A stretch of DNA of 50,888 nt from Gemmatimonadota bacterium (GTDB taxonomy: Bacteria; Gemmatimonadota; Gemmatimonadetes; Gemmatimonadales; GWC2-71-9), in the NCBI GenBank assembly GCA_003221985.1, contig QHUQ01000051.1:1-50888 (forward strand). Reading direction: 5' to 3'. Below are positions 16,649 to 25,092 of this stretch, piece after piece. Both the position numbers and the translations under genes were made by a program. The notes under the pieces were generated by a model, which searched no databases, was not told the DNA's origin, and saw only the letters and a program-made list of their open reading frames with translations. Numbering within the stretch: the first letter of the stretch is position 1; each line of letters starts with the position of its first letter.

Positions 16649-18162
16649 GGTGTTCCCAGCGTTTCCCGGGCCGCCGCTAGGAACGTGGTCGCGCGCAGGC
16701 CCGTGCCACCCACCGTGCCGGCGAATGCCTCCAGCGTCGCCTGCGCCCGGCGCCGGTACGAGACATCGCCCGTCACCTCCGCCAGCCGCGCGAGCAGGCG
16801 CGCAGCCTCGGCATTGGGACCGGGCAACATGTCGTCGAAGACGTGCTTCGTCCGGTCGCCAAGGCCGGGCGGCGGCTCCGCGCTGTCGAAGTAGCCGCCG
16901 ATGGAGTCGGCGTAGCCGCGTTCGACGATGGCGGCGAGGTCGATCGCGACCGCGAGGTAGCGCGGCTCGTTGCTGATCTGGTGCGCCGCGAGACAGGCCG
17001 CTGCGACCTGTACCTGATCCTGCAGCAGCCCTTGCGGCGTCGAGGTCGCGGACCCGCCGGCAATCGCATGTCGCACGCCCCAACCGCGGGCGTAGGTCCG
17101 TTGCAGCAGCACGTCGAGCGCGGCGCGCGCGCGCTTTTCAACCGACGGCTCACCCAACGTGGCCGCCGCCAGGATCAGGTTCTCGATGATGAACGCCTCC
17201 TGATCCGCGAACACCGCCCCGTCGCCGGTGAGGGCCGCCAGATCGTGCAGCTCGTGCGACAAGTCACGAACCAGGGCGCGCCCGGCATCGCGATACCGTG
17301 ACTCACCGGTCACGACCCACGCCTTGGCCAGGCTCCCGACCAGCGCCGCTCGGACCAGCCGCGGCGGATCCTCGGCGGTGGCGATCGCGGTGGTATCCAG
17401 CATCAGGTCCAACGCCCGCCCGGCGACCGCCAGGGCTGCGCTGTCGCGATAACGCGCGTACTCGGTGAGGAGCAGCGACGCGGCCGCGACATGCATGACG
17501 CTTCCAGCGGTCGTGCGGGCGGCGACCGCGTCCTTGAGATCGCGCGTGAGCGTGTCGATTCCTTGCCGGATCAGCATCGCACGCAGCACGCCGCGCGACT
17601 CGCCGGTCGTCAGGACCAGCTGGCGCAGCAACGCCGCCTGCTGGAGGATGAATGGGCGCTGGTCTCGATACCGTTTGGCGATCTCGGGCAGCAGCTGCTT
17701 CAGTCCACGCCCCGTGATCGGATCGTCGCCGGGGAAATACGTGCCGCCGAAAAATGGAGAACCGTCCGCGGTGAGGAACACCGTGAGCGGCCAGCCGTGC
17801 AGACCTGCCAAACGCTCCACCGCGGCCTGATAGCGCTGGGCGACCTCGGGGCGTTCGTCGCGATCGACGCGGATCGGGACGAAGAGGGCGTTGATGAGCG
17901 AACCGATCTCGGGGTCGGTGTAGATCGCGCGGTCGGTTTCCGCGCACCAGCGGCAGGCGTCACTCCCGATGTAGAGCAGGACGGGACGGTCGAGCTTGGC
18001 GGCGAGGGCGAAGGCGTCGCGCCCCCAGGGCTGCCAGCTGACCGGCTGGCGCGCAGCGCGCGCTAGGTACCTCGTCCCCGAATGGGCCATGCGGTTGGTG
18101 AACGGACCACGCTCGGCGAGGCACGCCGTGAGGACGGCGCAGAGAACAACGAGGCCACGCAC
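16645..18162 (-). CDS. DUF255/YyaL-type thioredoxin-fold lipoprotein
   Basis: 505 residues. The N-terminus has a lipoprotein signal (VVLCAVLTAC), then a thioredoxin-like domain with GSDACRWCAETDRAIYTD (CxxC-type CRWC) and FVPIRVDRDERPEVAQRY and GWPLTVFLTADGSPFFGGTY, the signature of the spermatogenesis-associated-20/YyaL family. The rest is an alpha/alpha-barrel-like region. Family members often exceed 600 residues, so this one is short at its C-terminus. The GTG at 18162 is the most likely start because the signal peptide begins there; the frame is open far upstream. Role unknown. Confidence 0.85.
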   Translation of the reverse strand: MRGLVVLCAVLTACLAERGPFTNRMAHSGTRYLARAARQPVSWQPWGRDAFALAAKLDRPVLLYIGSDACRWCAETDRAIYTDPEIGSLINALFVPIRVDRDERPEVAQRYQAAVERLAGLHGWPLTVFLTADGSPFFGGTYFPGDDPITGRGLKQLLPEIAKRYRDQRPFILQQAALLRQLVLTTGESRGVLRAMLIRQGIDTLTRDLKDAVAARTTAGSVMHVAAASLLLTEYARYRDSAALAVAGRALDLMLDTTAIATAEDPPRLVRAALVGSLAKAWVVTGESRYRDAGRALVRDLSHELHDLAALTGDGAVFADQEAFIIENLILAAATLGEPSVEKRARAALDVLLQRTYARGWGVRHAIAGGSATSTPQGLLQDQVQVAAACLAAHQISNEPRYLAVAIDLAAIVERGYADSIGGYFDSAEPPPGLGDRTKHVFDDMLPGPNAEAARLLARLAEVTGDVSYRRRAQATLEAFAGTVGGTGLRATTFLAAARETLGTP

Positions 18163-18210
18163 GCGAGAGATACCCCGCCGGCGGGAGAACCGTGCCGCTA
18201 TATTCGCGGG

Positions 18211-18438
18211 ATGACCCAGGTGACCATAACTCCCAAGTCGAACGGCCCCCTCATTATCGAGGGTCCGGTGCGGATCGTGACGCCTGACGGGACCGAATTG
18301 ACGCCCCCACCCCGCAAAGACGGCAAACCGGCGGAAGTCGTTGTGCTGTGCAGATGTGGGGGTTCGGCGACGAAACCCTTCTGTGACGGAACGCACAAAC
18401 GCAATGGGTTTCACGACGGTCCGGTTACCACCGGCTAG
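18211..18438 (+). CDS. CDGSH iron-sulfur domain protein
   Basis: 75 residues ending in a CDGSH zinc-finger-like motif, CRCGGSATKPFCDGTHKRNGF, in which three Cys and one His bind a 2Fe-2S cluster. Such proteins are small redox or cluster-transfer factors. The ATG at 18211 follows TATATT (18199-18204) by six bases with no ribosome binding site, suggesting a leaderless message. It diverges from the DUF255 gene across 48 bp. Confidence 0.92.
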   Translation: MTQVTITPKSNGPLIIEGPVRIVTPDGTELTPPPRKDGKPAEVVVLCRCGGSATKPFCDGTHKRNGFHDGPVTTG

Positions 18439-18515
18439 CGGGACCCTATTATGTTGTCTGGCGCTTGCAGCTTCCCGTTCCCAGCCGTGCCCCTGAACTG
18501 GAGGAGCGACCGACA

Positions 18516-18692
18516 ATGGCAAAGGGAAAGAGCCCAATGGCCGCGGATGAAGGTTACTGTGTGAAGTGTAAGGCAAAGCGCAAGATCTCGAACGCCCAGC
18601 AGGTGAAGATGGCCAACGGCCGCCCCGCGCTCAAAGGTGTCTGTCCTGTGTGCGGAACGGGAATGTTCAAGATCCTGCCGCCCAACAAGTAA
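18516..18692 (+). CDS. Small zinc-ribbon protein (DUF5679-like)
   Basis: 58 residues: GYCVKCKAKRKI, then VKMANGRPALKGVCPVCGTGMFKIL. Two CxxC pairs make a compact zinc ribbon as in DUF5679, a domain also seen at the end of some topoisomerases. It has a GGAGGAG ribosome binding site (18500-18506) and a TTATGTTG box at 18449-18456. A strong hairpin follows its stop. The role, perhaps nucleic-acid binding, is an inference from the fold. Confidence 0.85.
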   Translation: MAKGKSPMAADEGYCVKCKAKRKISNAQQVKMANGRPALKGVCPVCGTGMFKILPPNK

Positions 18693-18704
18693 CCGCCCGG
18701 TCTC

Positions 18705-19226
18705 TCATTTACGTGCCCCCGACGATGCTGGTCGGGGGCGCGTTGTTTTGTAGCGGATCGTGTAGCAGGCCGGACCGACCTGGCGGCAGTAGTACGCGAG
18801 GATCTCGAGTTTCGCGAATTCGCCCGCGGCGGTACGCACGGCGTAGACGTGGTGCCTGGATGTCAGCAGGTGGGACCACATGCTGTAGTCGTACCATTTA
18901 CCGATCGCCGCGTTGACCGTGTCGGCCGTGAAGCTCGTCGCGACGTAGCCTTCCGCCGGAACTTCCGCTACCGAATCGAATGTCACCGCACCCAGATCGA
19001 CAGCTCCAGCTCCAGGCGCCGTGATTACGTGATTGCGTCTGAAGCCGACGTCCCTCCACCAACGCCACTCGTCACCACGTGAAGCATCGAGCGTGTAGGT
19101 GCTGTCGGGATGGGGGCCAAGCGCGTACGGCGGGAATTCCGGTTTTGAGAACGACCCGATCAGCAACGACGCAACGAGCAGCAGGAACGCGGCCGCCAAC
19201 GCCCACACCAGGATCGGGGCCTTCAA
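18705..19226 (-). CDS. HmuY-like (heme-binding-type) membrane-anchored protein
   Basis: 173 residues with an N-terminal membrane helix (about 4-24) and then a domain with the HmuY pattern: WRWWRDVGFRRNHVIT, GKWYDYSMWSHLL, HHVYAVRTAAGEFAKLEILAYY, CYTIRYK. HmuY proteins bind heme at the cell surface. The usual His ligands were not verified, so heme binding is an inference. No ATG fits; a TTG at 19226 overlaps the P5C dehydrogenase stop (TTGA) behind GGAGG. It is translationally coupled to the dehydrogenase. Confidence 0.65.
   Translation of the reverse strand: MKAPILVWALAAAFLLLVASLLIGSFSKPEFPPYALGPHPDSTYTLDASRGDEWRWWRDVGFRRNHVITAPGAGAVDLGAVTFDSVAEVPAEGYVATSFTADTVNAAIGKWYDYSMWSHLLTSRHHVYAVRTAAGEFAKLEILAYYCRQVGPACYTIRYKTTRPRPASSGARK
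18715..18746 (+). terminator. Rho-independent-type terminator after the zinc-ribbon gene
   Basis: A perfect nine-base stem GCCCCCGAC (18715-18723) and GTCGGGGGC (18731-18739) with a seven-base loop is followed by GCGTTGTTTT. It lies within the last codons of the minus-strand HmuY-like gene, so one DNA segment serves both. Confidence 0.7.
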
Positions 19227-20854
19227 GCCTCCGCCATGAACGGATACCAGGGATCGCGCGGCGGGACGAAGTTTTCCTTGATCGCCCGGGCGCTGGTCCA
19301 GCGGATCAGATTGAGCAGGCTCCCGGCCTTGTCGTTCGTGCCGCTGGCTCGCGCGCCCCCGAAGGGCTGCTGGCCGACCACGGCTCCCGTCGGCTTGTCG
19401 TTGCGATAGAAGTTGCCGGCGGCGTAGCGCAGCGCGGCATCCGCTTCCGCGAGCGCGGCGCGATCCTGCGCAAACACTCCCCCGGTCAGCGCGTAGGGCG
19501 ACGTGCGATCGACCAGCGCGAGCGTCTCCTTCCACTGTTTGTCGGGATACACGTAGAGCGACAGGACCGGGCCGAAGATCTCCTCGCACATCGTGCGGTA
19601 CGTCGGGTCTTCGACCTGAATCACGGTCGGCTGCACGAAATAACCGTCGGCGTCGTCACACTCGCCGCCGAACAGCAGCGTGGCTTTCGGATCGCGCTTC
19701 GCTTGCTCGATGTACTGCTTGATCTTGTCGAATGATTTTCGGTCGATCACCGCGCCCATGAAGTTGCGGAAGTCCGCCGGATCGCCGACGCGCACGTCCG
19801 CCAGCATCCCCAGCACCCGCTCGCGCACCTTGGGCCAGAGTGACTCGGGCACGTAGGCGCGGGAGGCGGCGCTGCACTTCTGGCCCTGATATTCGAACGC
19901 GCCGCGCACGATTGCGGTGGCGAGCGCGTCGACGTCGGCGCTCGCGTGCGCGAGGATGAAATCCTTGCCGCCCGTTTCGCCGACGAGCCGCGGGTAATCG
20001 GCGTAGCCCGTCAGATTGGTCGCCACCTGCTTCCACAGCGTCTGAAAGACTTCGGTGGAACCGGTGAAGTGGATGCCGCCGAGGTGGCGGTCGGCCAGCA
20101 GACGCTCGCTGATGACGGTGGCCGGACCGGGGACGAAGTTGATCACGCCCGGCGGCAGCCCCGCCTCCTGCAGCAGCCGGAACAGCAGGTAGTTCGAGTA
20201 GGCGGCGGTGGCCGCCGGTTTCCAGACCACCGTACACCCCATGATCGCCGGGGCCGTCGGCAGGTTGCCGCCGATCGACGTGAAGTTGAACGGCGTGATG
20301 GCGTAGACGAAGCCTTCGAGGCCGCGGTAATCGAGCGCGTTCCATGTCCCCCCTCCGGGGGGCGACAGCGGTTGCACCGCGTGAATCTGCTCGGCGTAGT
20401 GGACATTGAAGCGCCAGAAGTCGATCAGCTCGCAGGCGGCGTCGATCTCGGCCTGAAATGCCGTCTTGCTTTGGCCCAGCATCGTGGCCGCGTTGACCAT
20501 CGCGCGCCAGCGCGTGGCGAGGAGGTCGGCGGCCTTGAGGAAGACGGCGGCACGGTCGGGGAGACTCCACGTGGACCATTCGCGCCACGCGTCGCGCGCG
20601 GCCTGGATCGCGGCGGGGACATCTTCGGGACCCGCCTGATGCACCTTGGCAAGCACGTGACGGTGGCAATGCGGCATGACCGTATCGGCGGTCTTGCCCG
20701 TTCGGATCTCTTTGCCGCCGATGACGACCGGGATTTCGATTTGCCGACCGCCGAGGTCCTTGATTGCCGCCTTTAGGTCGCCGCGCTCGCGCGAGCCGGG
20801 AGCGTAGGCGAGCACCGGCTCGTTGCCGGGGGTAGGAATTCTGGCTGCGTTCAT
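19223..20854 (-). CDS. pruA: 1-pyrroline-5-carboxylate dehydrogenase
   Basis: Oxidises glutamate-gamma-semialdehyde to glutamate, the second step of proline breakdown. In 543 residues it shows VGETGGKDFILAHASAD with the general-base Glu, and FEYQGQKCSAASRAYVP with the catalytic Cys. AITPFNFTSIGGN and PFGGARASGTNDKAG are typical of the PutA/P5CDH branch of aldehyde dehydrogenases. The start at 20854 has TACATT seven bases before it. The partner proline dehydrogenase is at 48250, about 27 kb away. A HmuY-like gene is coupled at its 3' end. Confidence 0.95.
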   Translation of the reverse strand: MNAARIPTPGNEPVLAYAPGSRERGDLKAAIKDLGGRQIEIPVVIGGKEIRTGKTADTVMPHCHRHVLAKVHQAGPEDVPAAIQAARDAWREWSTWSLPDRAAVFLKAADLLATRWRAMVNAATMLGQSKTAFQAEIDAACELIDFWRFNVHYAEQIHAVQPLSPPGGGTWNALDYRGLEGFVYAITPFNFTSIGGNLPTAPAIMGCTVVWKPAATAAYSNYLLFRLLQEAGLPPGVINFVPGPATVISERLLADRHLGGIHFTGSTEVFQTLWKQVATNLTGYADYPRLVGETGGKDFILAHASADVDALATAIVRGAFEYQGQKCSAASRAYVPESLWPKVRERVLGMLADVRVGDPADFRNFMGAVIDRKSFDKIKQYIEQAKRDPKATLLFGGECDDADGYFVQPTVIQVEDPTYRTMCEEIFGPVLSLYVYPDKQWKETLALVDRTSPYALTGGVFAQDRAALAEADAALRYAAGNFYRNDKPTGAVVGQQPFGGARASGTNDKAGSLLNLIRWTSARAIKENFVPPRDPWYPFMAEA

Positions 20855-20899
20855 GCGGGGAAATGTAACCGGGGAACCTGAGAGTGTTTCGGGGATGTG

Positions 20900-21370
20900 A
20901 TGACCATCGATCCGCGCACCAGAATCGGCCACGTCCATCTCACCGTAAGCGACCTGGACCGGTCGCTGGCGTTTTACCGCGACGTGCTCGGCTTCGAGGT
21001 CACGGCTCGCTACGGTCCGGACGCCGTCTTTCTGTCTGCCGGCGGCTACCACCATCACATCGCCCTCAATACGTGGGCGGGGCGAGGCGCGCCGCGCCCG
21101 CCCGCGGGAACCACGGGCCTCTATCATTTCGCGATCCTGTTTGCCGACCGTGCCGCCCTTGGCGCCATGGTGCGCCGGGTGATCGAACATGGCGTGCCTC
21201 TGGAAGGCGCTTCGGATCATGGCGTGAGTGAGGCGGTCTATCTCCGCGATCCCGACGGCAACGGCATCGAGCTCTACCGCGATCGGCCGGAAAACGAATG
21301 GCCGCGCGGCCCGGACGGCGCCATCCGGATGCACACGCGGCCACTCGATCTCGAGGCGCTCGTTTCTTAA
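20900..21370 (+). CDS. VOC-superfamily (glyoxalase/dioxygenase-fold) protein
   Basis: 156 residues with GHVHLTVSDLDRSLAFYRDVLG at the start and EAVYLRDPDGNGIELYRDRP toward the end, the two metal-ligand segments of the vicinal-oxygen-chelate fold. It resembles CatE/YfiE-type catechol-2,3-dioxygenase-like proteins but is about half their length, so the reaction is unknown. The start is GTG 20897 or ATG 20900. The stop TAA shares TTAA with the stop of the histidine kinase gene on the other strand. Confidence 0.88.
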   Translation: MTIDPRTRIGHVHLTVSDLDRSLAFYRDVLGFEVTARYGPDAVFLSAGGYHHHIALNTWAGRGAPRPPAGTTGLYHFAILFADRAALGAMVRRVIEHGVPLEGASDHGVSEAVYLRDPDGNGIELYRDRPENEWPRGPDGAIRMHTRPLDLEALVS

Positions 21371-22377
21371 GGCTGTCGCTGCGGCGGCAGGGGCAGCGCG
21401 ATCGTAAACGTCGTCCCCGTCGCCAACGCCGATTCCACGGCGACGCTGCCTCCAAACGTCGTCTCGGCTACGCTGCGTACTTTCGCCAGGTTCGCCGCGG
21501 TGCCGCGGCCGTGCACGATGATCTCGAGGTCCTTCCCCTTTTGTCCGAGCTGCACCGAGACCGGTGCCGGCATCTCACCGCCTGCATCCGCGGCGTTGCG
21601 CACGAGGTTCACGAGCAGATCGAACAGCGCGTTCGGATCACCCTTGATGTAGGTGGATTCGAGTGCCGTCGTGAAGTCGAGCTCGATGCCGCGGTCCCGC
21701 AACAGCCGCCGCTCGAGCGTGAGGCAGGAGCGAATGACGCGGACGGCATCGAAGCGCTCGGGGCGTGTCGAGGGACCGGCCCCGCGCGTCGTGCCGTAGT
21801 CGCGCACGGCGCGCAACAGCTCGGACGTGCGATCGATGTCCTCGAGCACCTGACCCAGATCGTCGAGCAGCGCCAGCCGCCGGTCCGCCGCGAGATCGAC
21901 CCAGCGCCCGATCGACTCCATCGCGAGCTGCAGACCGGCGCGCGCGGCCGTGAGGGGATTGCTCGCCTGATGGGCCAGCATCCCGGACGGCACGCCGGTC
22001 GCATCTTGTGCCGGGCTGCCGATCAGCCCAAGGGCGAGGCCCGCGAGCTCGAGCGCGAGTCGTTCCCTGCTCCGCCGCTCGCGGCCGCCGGGCGGCGGAG
22101 CGGGAGGCCGCGACCGCACCGGGGCGATGACCCAGGCGTCGGGCGTGGCGCCGGGCGAGGCCACCCAGCGAGATCCCACCGGGATGGCGACGTTCCACCG
22201 ACGCAAGGTCTTTTCGAGATCGAATTTGGGGAGCGACGCGGTGGCGTCGGGATCGCTACTGGCACGCGCAACGACATCGTGAGCACCGGTCACTTCCCAG
22301 AGGATGACCGGCCGGCCCACGACAGCGCTTGCCTGGCGAAGCACTTCACCTGCGTTCAACGAGTCCTCCATCGGCAT
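21367..22377 (-). CDS. Degenerate sensor histidine kinase-like protein
   Basis: 336 residues without a membrane helix. It has an N-terminal GAF-like sensing region (about 10-100), a DHp-like segment with His in GMLAHQASNPLTAARAG, and an ATPase domain with an intact N-box (LLVNLVRNAADAG). The G1 box (usually DxGxG) is replaced by IVHGRGTAA, so ATP binding is doubtful. It may be a pseudokinase or adaptor. The ATG at 22377 begins MPMEDSLN. No receiver gene is adjacent. Confidence 0.75.
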   Translation of the reverse strand: MPMEDSLNAGEVLRQASAVVGRPVILWEVTGAHDVVARASSDPDATASLPKFDLEKTLRRWNVAIPVGSRWVASPGATPDAWVIAPVRSRPPAPPPGGRERRSRERLALELAGLALGLIGSPAQDATGVPSGMLAHQASNPLTAARAGLQLAMESIGRWVDLAADRRLALLDDLGQVLEDIDRTSELLRAVRDYGTTRGAGPSTRPERFDAVRVIRSCLTLERRLLRDRGIELDFTTALESTYIKGDPNALFDLLVNLVRNAADAGGEMPAPVSVQLGQKGKDLEIIVHGRGTAANLAKVRSVAETTFGGSVAVESALATGTTFTIALPLPPQRQP

Positions 22378-22451
22378 CCCTATGCTACTCGGGGGTGTCT
22401 GGTGGGGGCGCAGGATAGAAATTGCGTGCCGCGCGCGCGCCGTCAAGCGCA

Positions 22452-22480
22452 TTGACACCTCTAAAGACCGACACTAGCGT
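22452..22480 (+). promoter_or_regulatory. Consensus-like promoter for the 22487 gene, apparently leaderless
   Basis: TTGACA (22452-22457, perfect -35), a 17-base spacer and TAGCGT (22475-22480), then six bases to the ATG at 22487. No Shine-Dalgarno sequence can fit. This is among the clearest leaderless candidates of the window. Confidence 0.65.
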
Positions 22481-22486
22481 GGGCCC

Positions 22487-23125
22487 ATGGCTACACCGCC
22501 CCCTGCTTCCCCCTCCCGTCCCTCGGTCGGCCGCTCGTCGTTTGCGGTCGCGATGAAGGATTACACGTTCGTCCGGCCCGGCATCGCGGTAACAATCAGT
22601 GCGGTCACGCTGGCGGGCGCCCTGGTGATCGGGTTGTGGCTGATCTTTTCGCTGCAACAGGCCGCAGCGACGGTGGCCCGCGGGGCGACCACTTCCGAGA
22701 CCCTGCATCGTTACAACGCGGGGCTCGAGGTGTGGCGTGAAATGGCGACCGGCACCGACCCCAGGCTCCAGCGGGTCGAGGCGGTCGCGCAGCGGGACAG
22801 CCTGGGGCGCATGTTGCGGGTTCAACTCTCCGAGCTGTCGAACTCCATGGCCGACGACCGCGAGAAGGATCTCGTGCAGACCGTGCTCGGTGGGCTGACC
22901 AGTAGCAGCACGAACGTCGGGACCGAGGCACGGCAGGCGATGATCGTGCTGCTCGCCAGGCAGGATTCGGCGATGTTTCATGCCGCCCAGGCGTCGCAAC
23001 AGGCGGTGCTGCTCTCCGCCGTTCTGCTGGCGCTCACGATCATCGCCGCCGGCATGCTGATCGTCCCGATGGCCTGGCTGTACGTGCGCTACAAGCGCGG
23101 GGCAACGATCGAAGTGAAGGTGTAG
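22487..23125 (+). CDS. Two-TM membrane protein with a helical extracytoplasmic segment
   Basis: 212 residues: a short Pro/Ser-rich cytoplasmic end, a membrane helix near 32-55, about 110 residues of helical extracytoplasmic sequence, and a second helix near 168-192 followed by a basic tail. The shape resembles the sensing half of a chemoreceptor or sensor kinase (4-helix-bundle type), but no output domain follows. Its stop abuts the start of the NagB/PIG-L gene with no gap. Function unknown. Confidence 0.7.
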   Translation: MATPPPASPSRPSVGRSSFAVAMKDYTFVRPGIAVTISAVTLAGALVIGLWLIFSLQQAAATVARGATTSETLHRYNAGLEVWREMATGTDPRLQRVEAVAQRDSLGRMLRVQLSELSNSMADDREKDLVQTVLGGLTSSSTNVGTEARQAMIVLLARQDSAMFHAAQASQQAVLLSAVLLALTIIAAGMLIVPMAWLYVRYKRGATIEVKV

Positions 23126-25015
23126 ATGGCCAAGACCGCCGCGCGCCGGTCGCCCCCGACGACCATCGAGAGCTCGCGCGACCGCGAGCGGCTGCGCACC
23201 GTCGTATTCCCCGAGCACTCCGACCTTGCCGTCTCGGTCGCCGAGCGGATCGTCGAGGTCATTCATCGCGAGACACGCGCCAAAGGCCGGGCGGTGCTCG
23301 GTCTCGCCACCGGCAGCACGCCCCTGGGCGTCTATGAAGAATTGATTCGCCGCCACCAGGCGGGCGACGTCGATTTCTCGCACGTCATCACGTTCAATCT
23401 CGACGAGTACTACCCGATGACGCCCGACAGTCCCCACAGCTACCAGCGCTACATGTGGGAGAACTTCTTCGCGCACGTGAACATCGCGAAGCAGAACGTC
23501 CACATCCCCGACGGCACGATTCCGCGCGAGCGCGTGGCGGAAGCGTGCACCGCATATGAAGAAGCGATTCGGACGGCCGGCGGCATCGACTTCCAGCTGC
23601 TCGGCATCGGCAAGACGGGGCACGTCGGATTCAACGAGCCCGGGTCCGACGCGACCTCGCGGACCCGCATCGTCACGCTCGACACGCTGACGCGAAAGGA
23701 CGCCGCCGCCGACTTCTTCGGCGTGGAGAACGTCCCGCGGGAAGCGCTCACTATGGGCGTCGCCACGATTCTCGATGGCAAGGAGATCGCCCTGCTCGCG
23801 ACCGGCGAGCACAAGGCGGCGATCGTGGCGCGCGCCGTCGAGGGCGACATCTCGACCGACGTGGCCGCGACCTTCCTGCAGCGCCACCAGAGCGTCACGG
23901 TCTATCTCGACCTCCCCGCCGCCGCGGAGCTTACGCGGATCAAGACGCCGTGGATCCTCGAGGGCATCGACTGGACGCCCGCGATGGTCGAGCGGTCGGT
24001 CGTGTGGCTCGCGGAACGGAGCGGTAAGGCGGTCCTCAAGCTGTCGGCGCGCGATTACGCCGAGAATCAGCTCAGCCCGCTGCTCGCGCGCGCCGGCTCG
24101 GCCGGCCCCATCAACGGCCAGGTCTTCAACCGGCTGCGCGACAAGATTCGTGGCCGGGCCAAGCTCCCGGCGCACGAGCGGGTGCTCGTCTTCTCGCCCC
24201 ATCCCGATGACGACGTCATCTCGATGGGCGGCATTCTCCGCAAGCTGTGGGAAAACGAAAACCAGATCGTCGTCGCGTACATGACGAGCGGCAACATCGC
24301 CGTGTTCGATCACGACGTGACGCGTCATCTCGACTTCGTGGAGCGGGCCGCCGCAGCGCTGGGGCTCGACGCGTCGACGCTGCAACGCGCCCGCAGCAGT
24401 GTCAATGAGGGCATGGAGCAAAAGGCGCCGGGGGACATCGACATCCCGGTCGTGCAGAATCTCAAGAAGTTCATCCGCGAATCGGAAGCGATTGCCGCGC
24501 TCGCGGCGGTCGGGATTCCGCCGAGCGCCGCGCGGTTCCTGGACCTGCCCTTCTATCGGACCGGCGAGGTGCGGAAGCGGCCGCTGGGCGACGAGGACAT
24601 CGCGATCGTGCAACGCCTGATCGAAGAGACAAAGCCCGATCTCGTCTTTGTCGCGGGCGATCTCTCCGATCCGCACGGCACGCACCGCACCTGCAAGGCG
24701 GCCGTCGAGCGGGCGCTCGAGCGGTATCAAGGGCAGCGGCCGGAGATCTGGCTGTATCGCGGCGCCTGGCAGGAGTGGTCGCTCACCGAGGCCGACGTGC
24801 TGGTACCGCTGTCGCAGGACGAGCTGCGGGCCAAGATCCTCGCAATCTTCCGGCATCAATCCCAGAAGGATACGGCGCCCTTCCCCGGCGGATACGACGA
24901 GCGAGAGTTCTGGCAGCGGGTGGAGGCCCGGAATCTGGAGACCGCGGCGCGCGCCGACCGCCTCGGGCTGCCCGAGTATTACGCCATGGAAGCCTATGTA
25001 ATTCAACGCGTTTAG
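23126..25015 (+). CDS. Glucosamine-6-phosphate deaminase-like / PIG-L deacetylase-like fusion
   Basis: 629 residues joining two enzymes. Residues about 20-300 are NagB-like: LATGSTPLGVYEELI, FNLDEYYP and GKTGHVGFNEPG with His and Glu kept but Thr where E. coli has the catalytic Asp141. Residues about 350-600 are PIG-L/LmbE-like: VFSPHPDDDVISMGG (zinc ligands) and DPHGTHRTC. PIG-L domains remove N-acetyl groups from sugars, NagB removes the amino group as ammonia, so consecutive steps on GlcNAc-6-phosphate are plausible. Such fusions occur in Bacteroidetes and relatives. Substrate is not proven. Confidence 0.88.
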   Translation: MAKTAARRSPPTTIESSRDRERLRTVVFPEHSDLAVSVAERIVEVIHRETRAKGRAVLGLATGSTPLGVYEELIRRHQAGDVDFSHVITFNLDEYYPMTPDSPHSYQRYMWENFFAHVNIAKQNVHIPDGTIPRERVAEACTAYEEAIRTAGGIDFQLLGIGKTGHVGFNEPGSDATSRTRIVTLDTLTRKDAAADFFGVENVPREALTMGVATILDGKEIALLATGEHKAAIVARAVEGDISTDVAATFLQRHQSVTVYLDLPAAAELTRIKTPWILEGIDWTPAMVERSVVWLAERSGKAVLKLSARDYAENQLSPLLARAGSAGPINGQVFNRLRDKIRGRAKLPAHERVLVFSPHPDDDVISMGGILRKLWENENQIVVAYMTSGNIAVFDHDVTRHLDFVERAAAALGLDASTLQRARSSVNEGMEQKAPGDIDIPVVQNLKKFIRESEAIAALAAVGIPPSAARFLDLPFYRTGEVRKRPLGDEDIAIVQRLIEETKPDLVFVAGDLSDPHGTHRTCKAAVERALERYQGQRPEIWLYRGAWQEWSLTEADVLVPLSQDELRAKILAIFRHQSQKDTAPFPGGYDEREFWQRVEARNLETAARADRLGLPEYYAMEAYVIQRV

Positions 25016-25025
25016 CCGCACGGCG

Positions 25026-25055
25026 TTGCACCCTGCAGTGTCCGTTCATTATGTT
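25026..25055 (+). promoter_or_regulatory. Predicted promoter of the 25093 gene
   Basis: TTGCAC (25026-25031), 18 bases, TATGTT (25050-25055). Unlike many neighbours, this unit has a leader of about 30 bases with a strong AGGAGGAGG ribosome binding site (25076-25084) before the ATG at 25093. Confidence 0.55.
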
Positions 25056-25092
25056 GGCGCCGGATTCCCCCTTCTAGGAGGAGGCCCGACAG

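Noticed and set aside
19223..21334. Extension of P5C dehydrogenase to 703 codons
   Set aside because: The extra 160 residues lie antisense to the VOC gene and show no homology; the conserved N-terminus starts at 20854.
22385..25021. An 878-codon open frame on the minus strand
   Set aside because: It lies antisense to the NagB/PIG-L fusion and the 22487 gene; the translation is low in hydrophobic cores and rich in Arg/His/Asp, typical of a shadow frame in GC-rich DNA.
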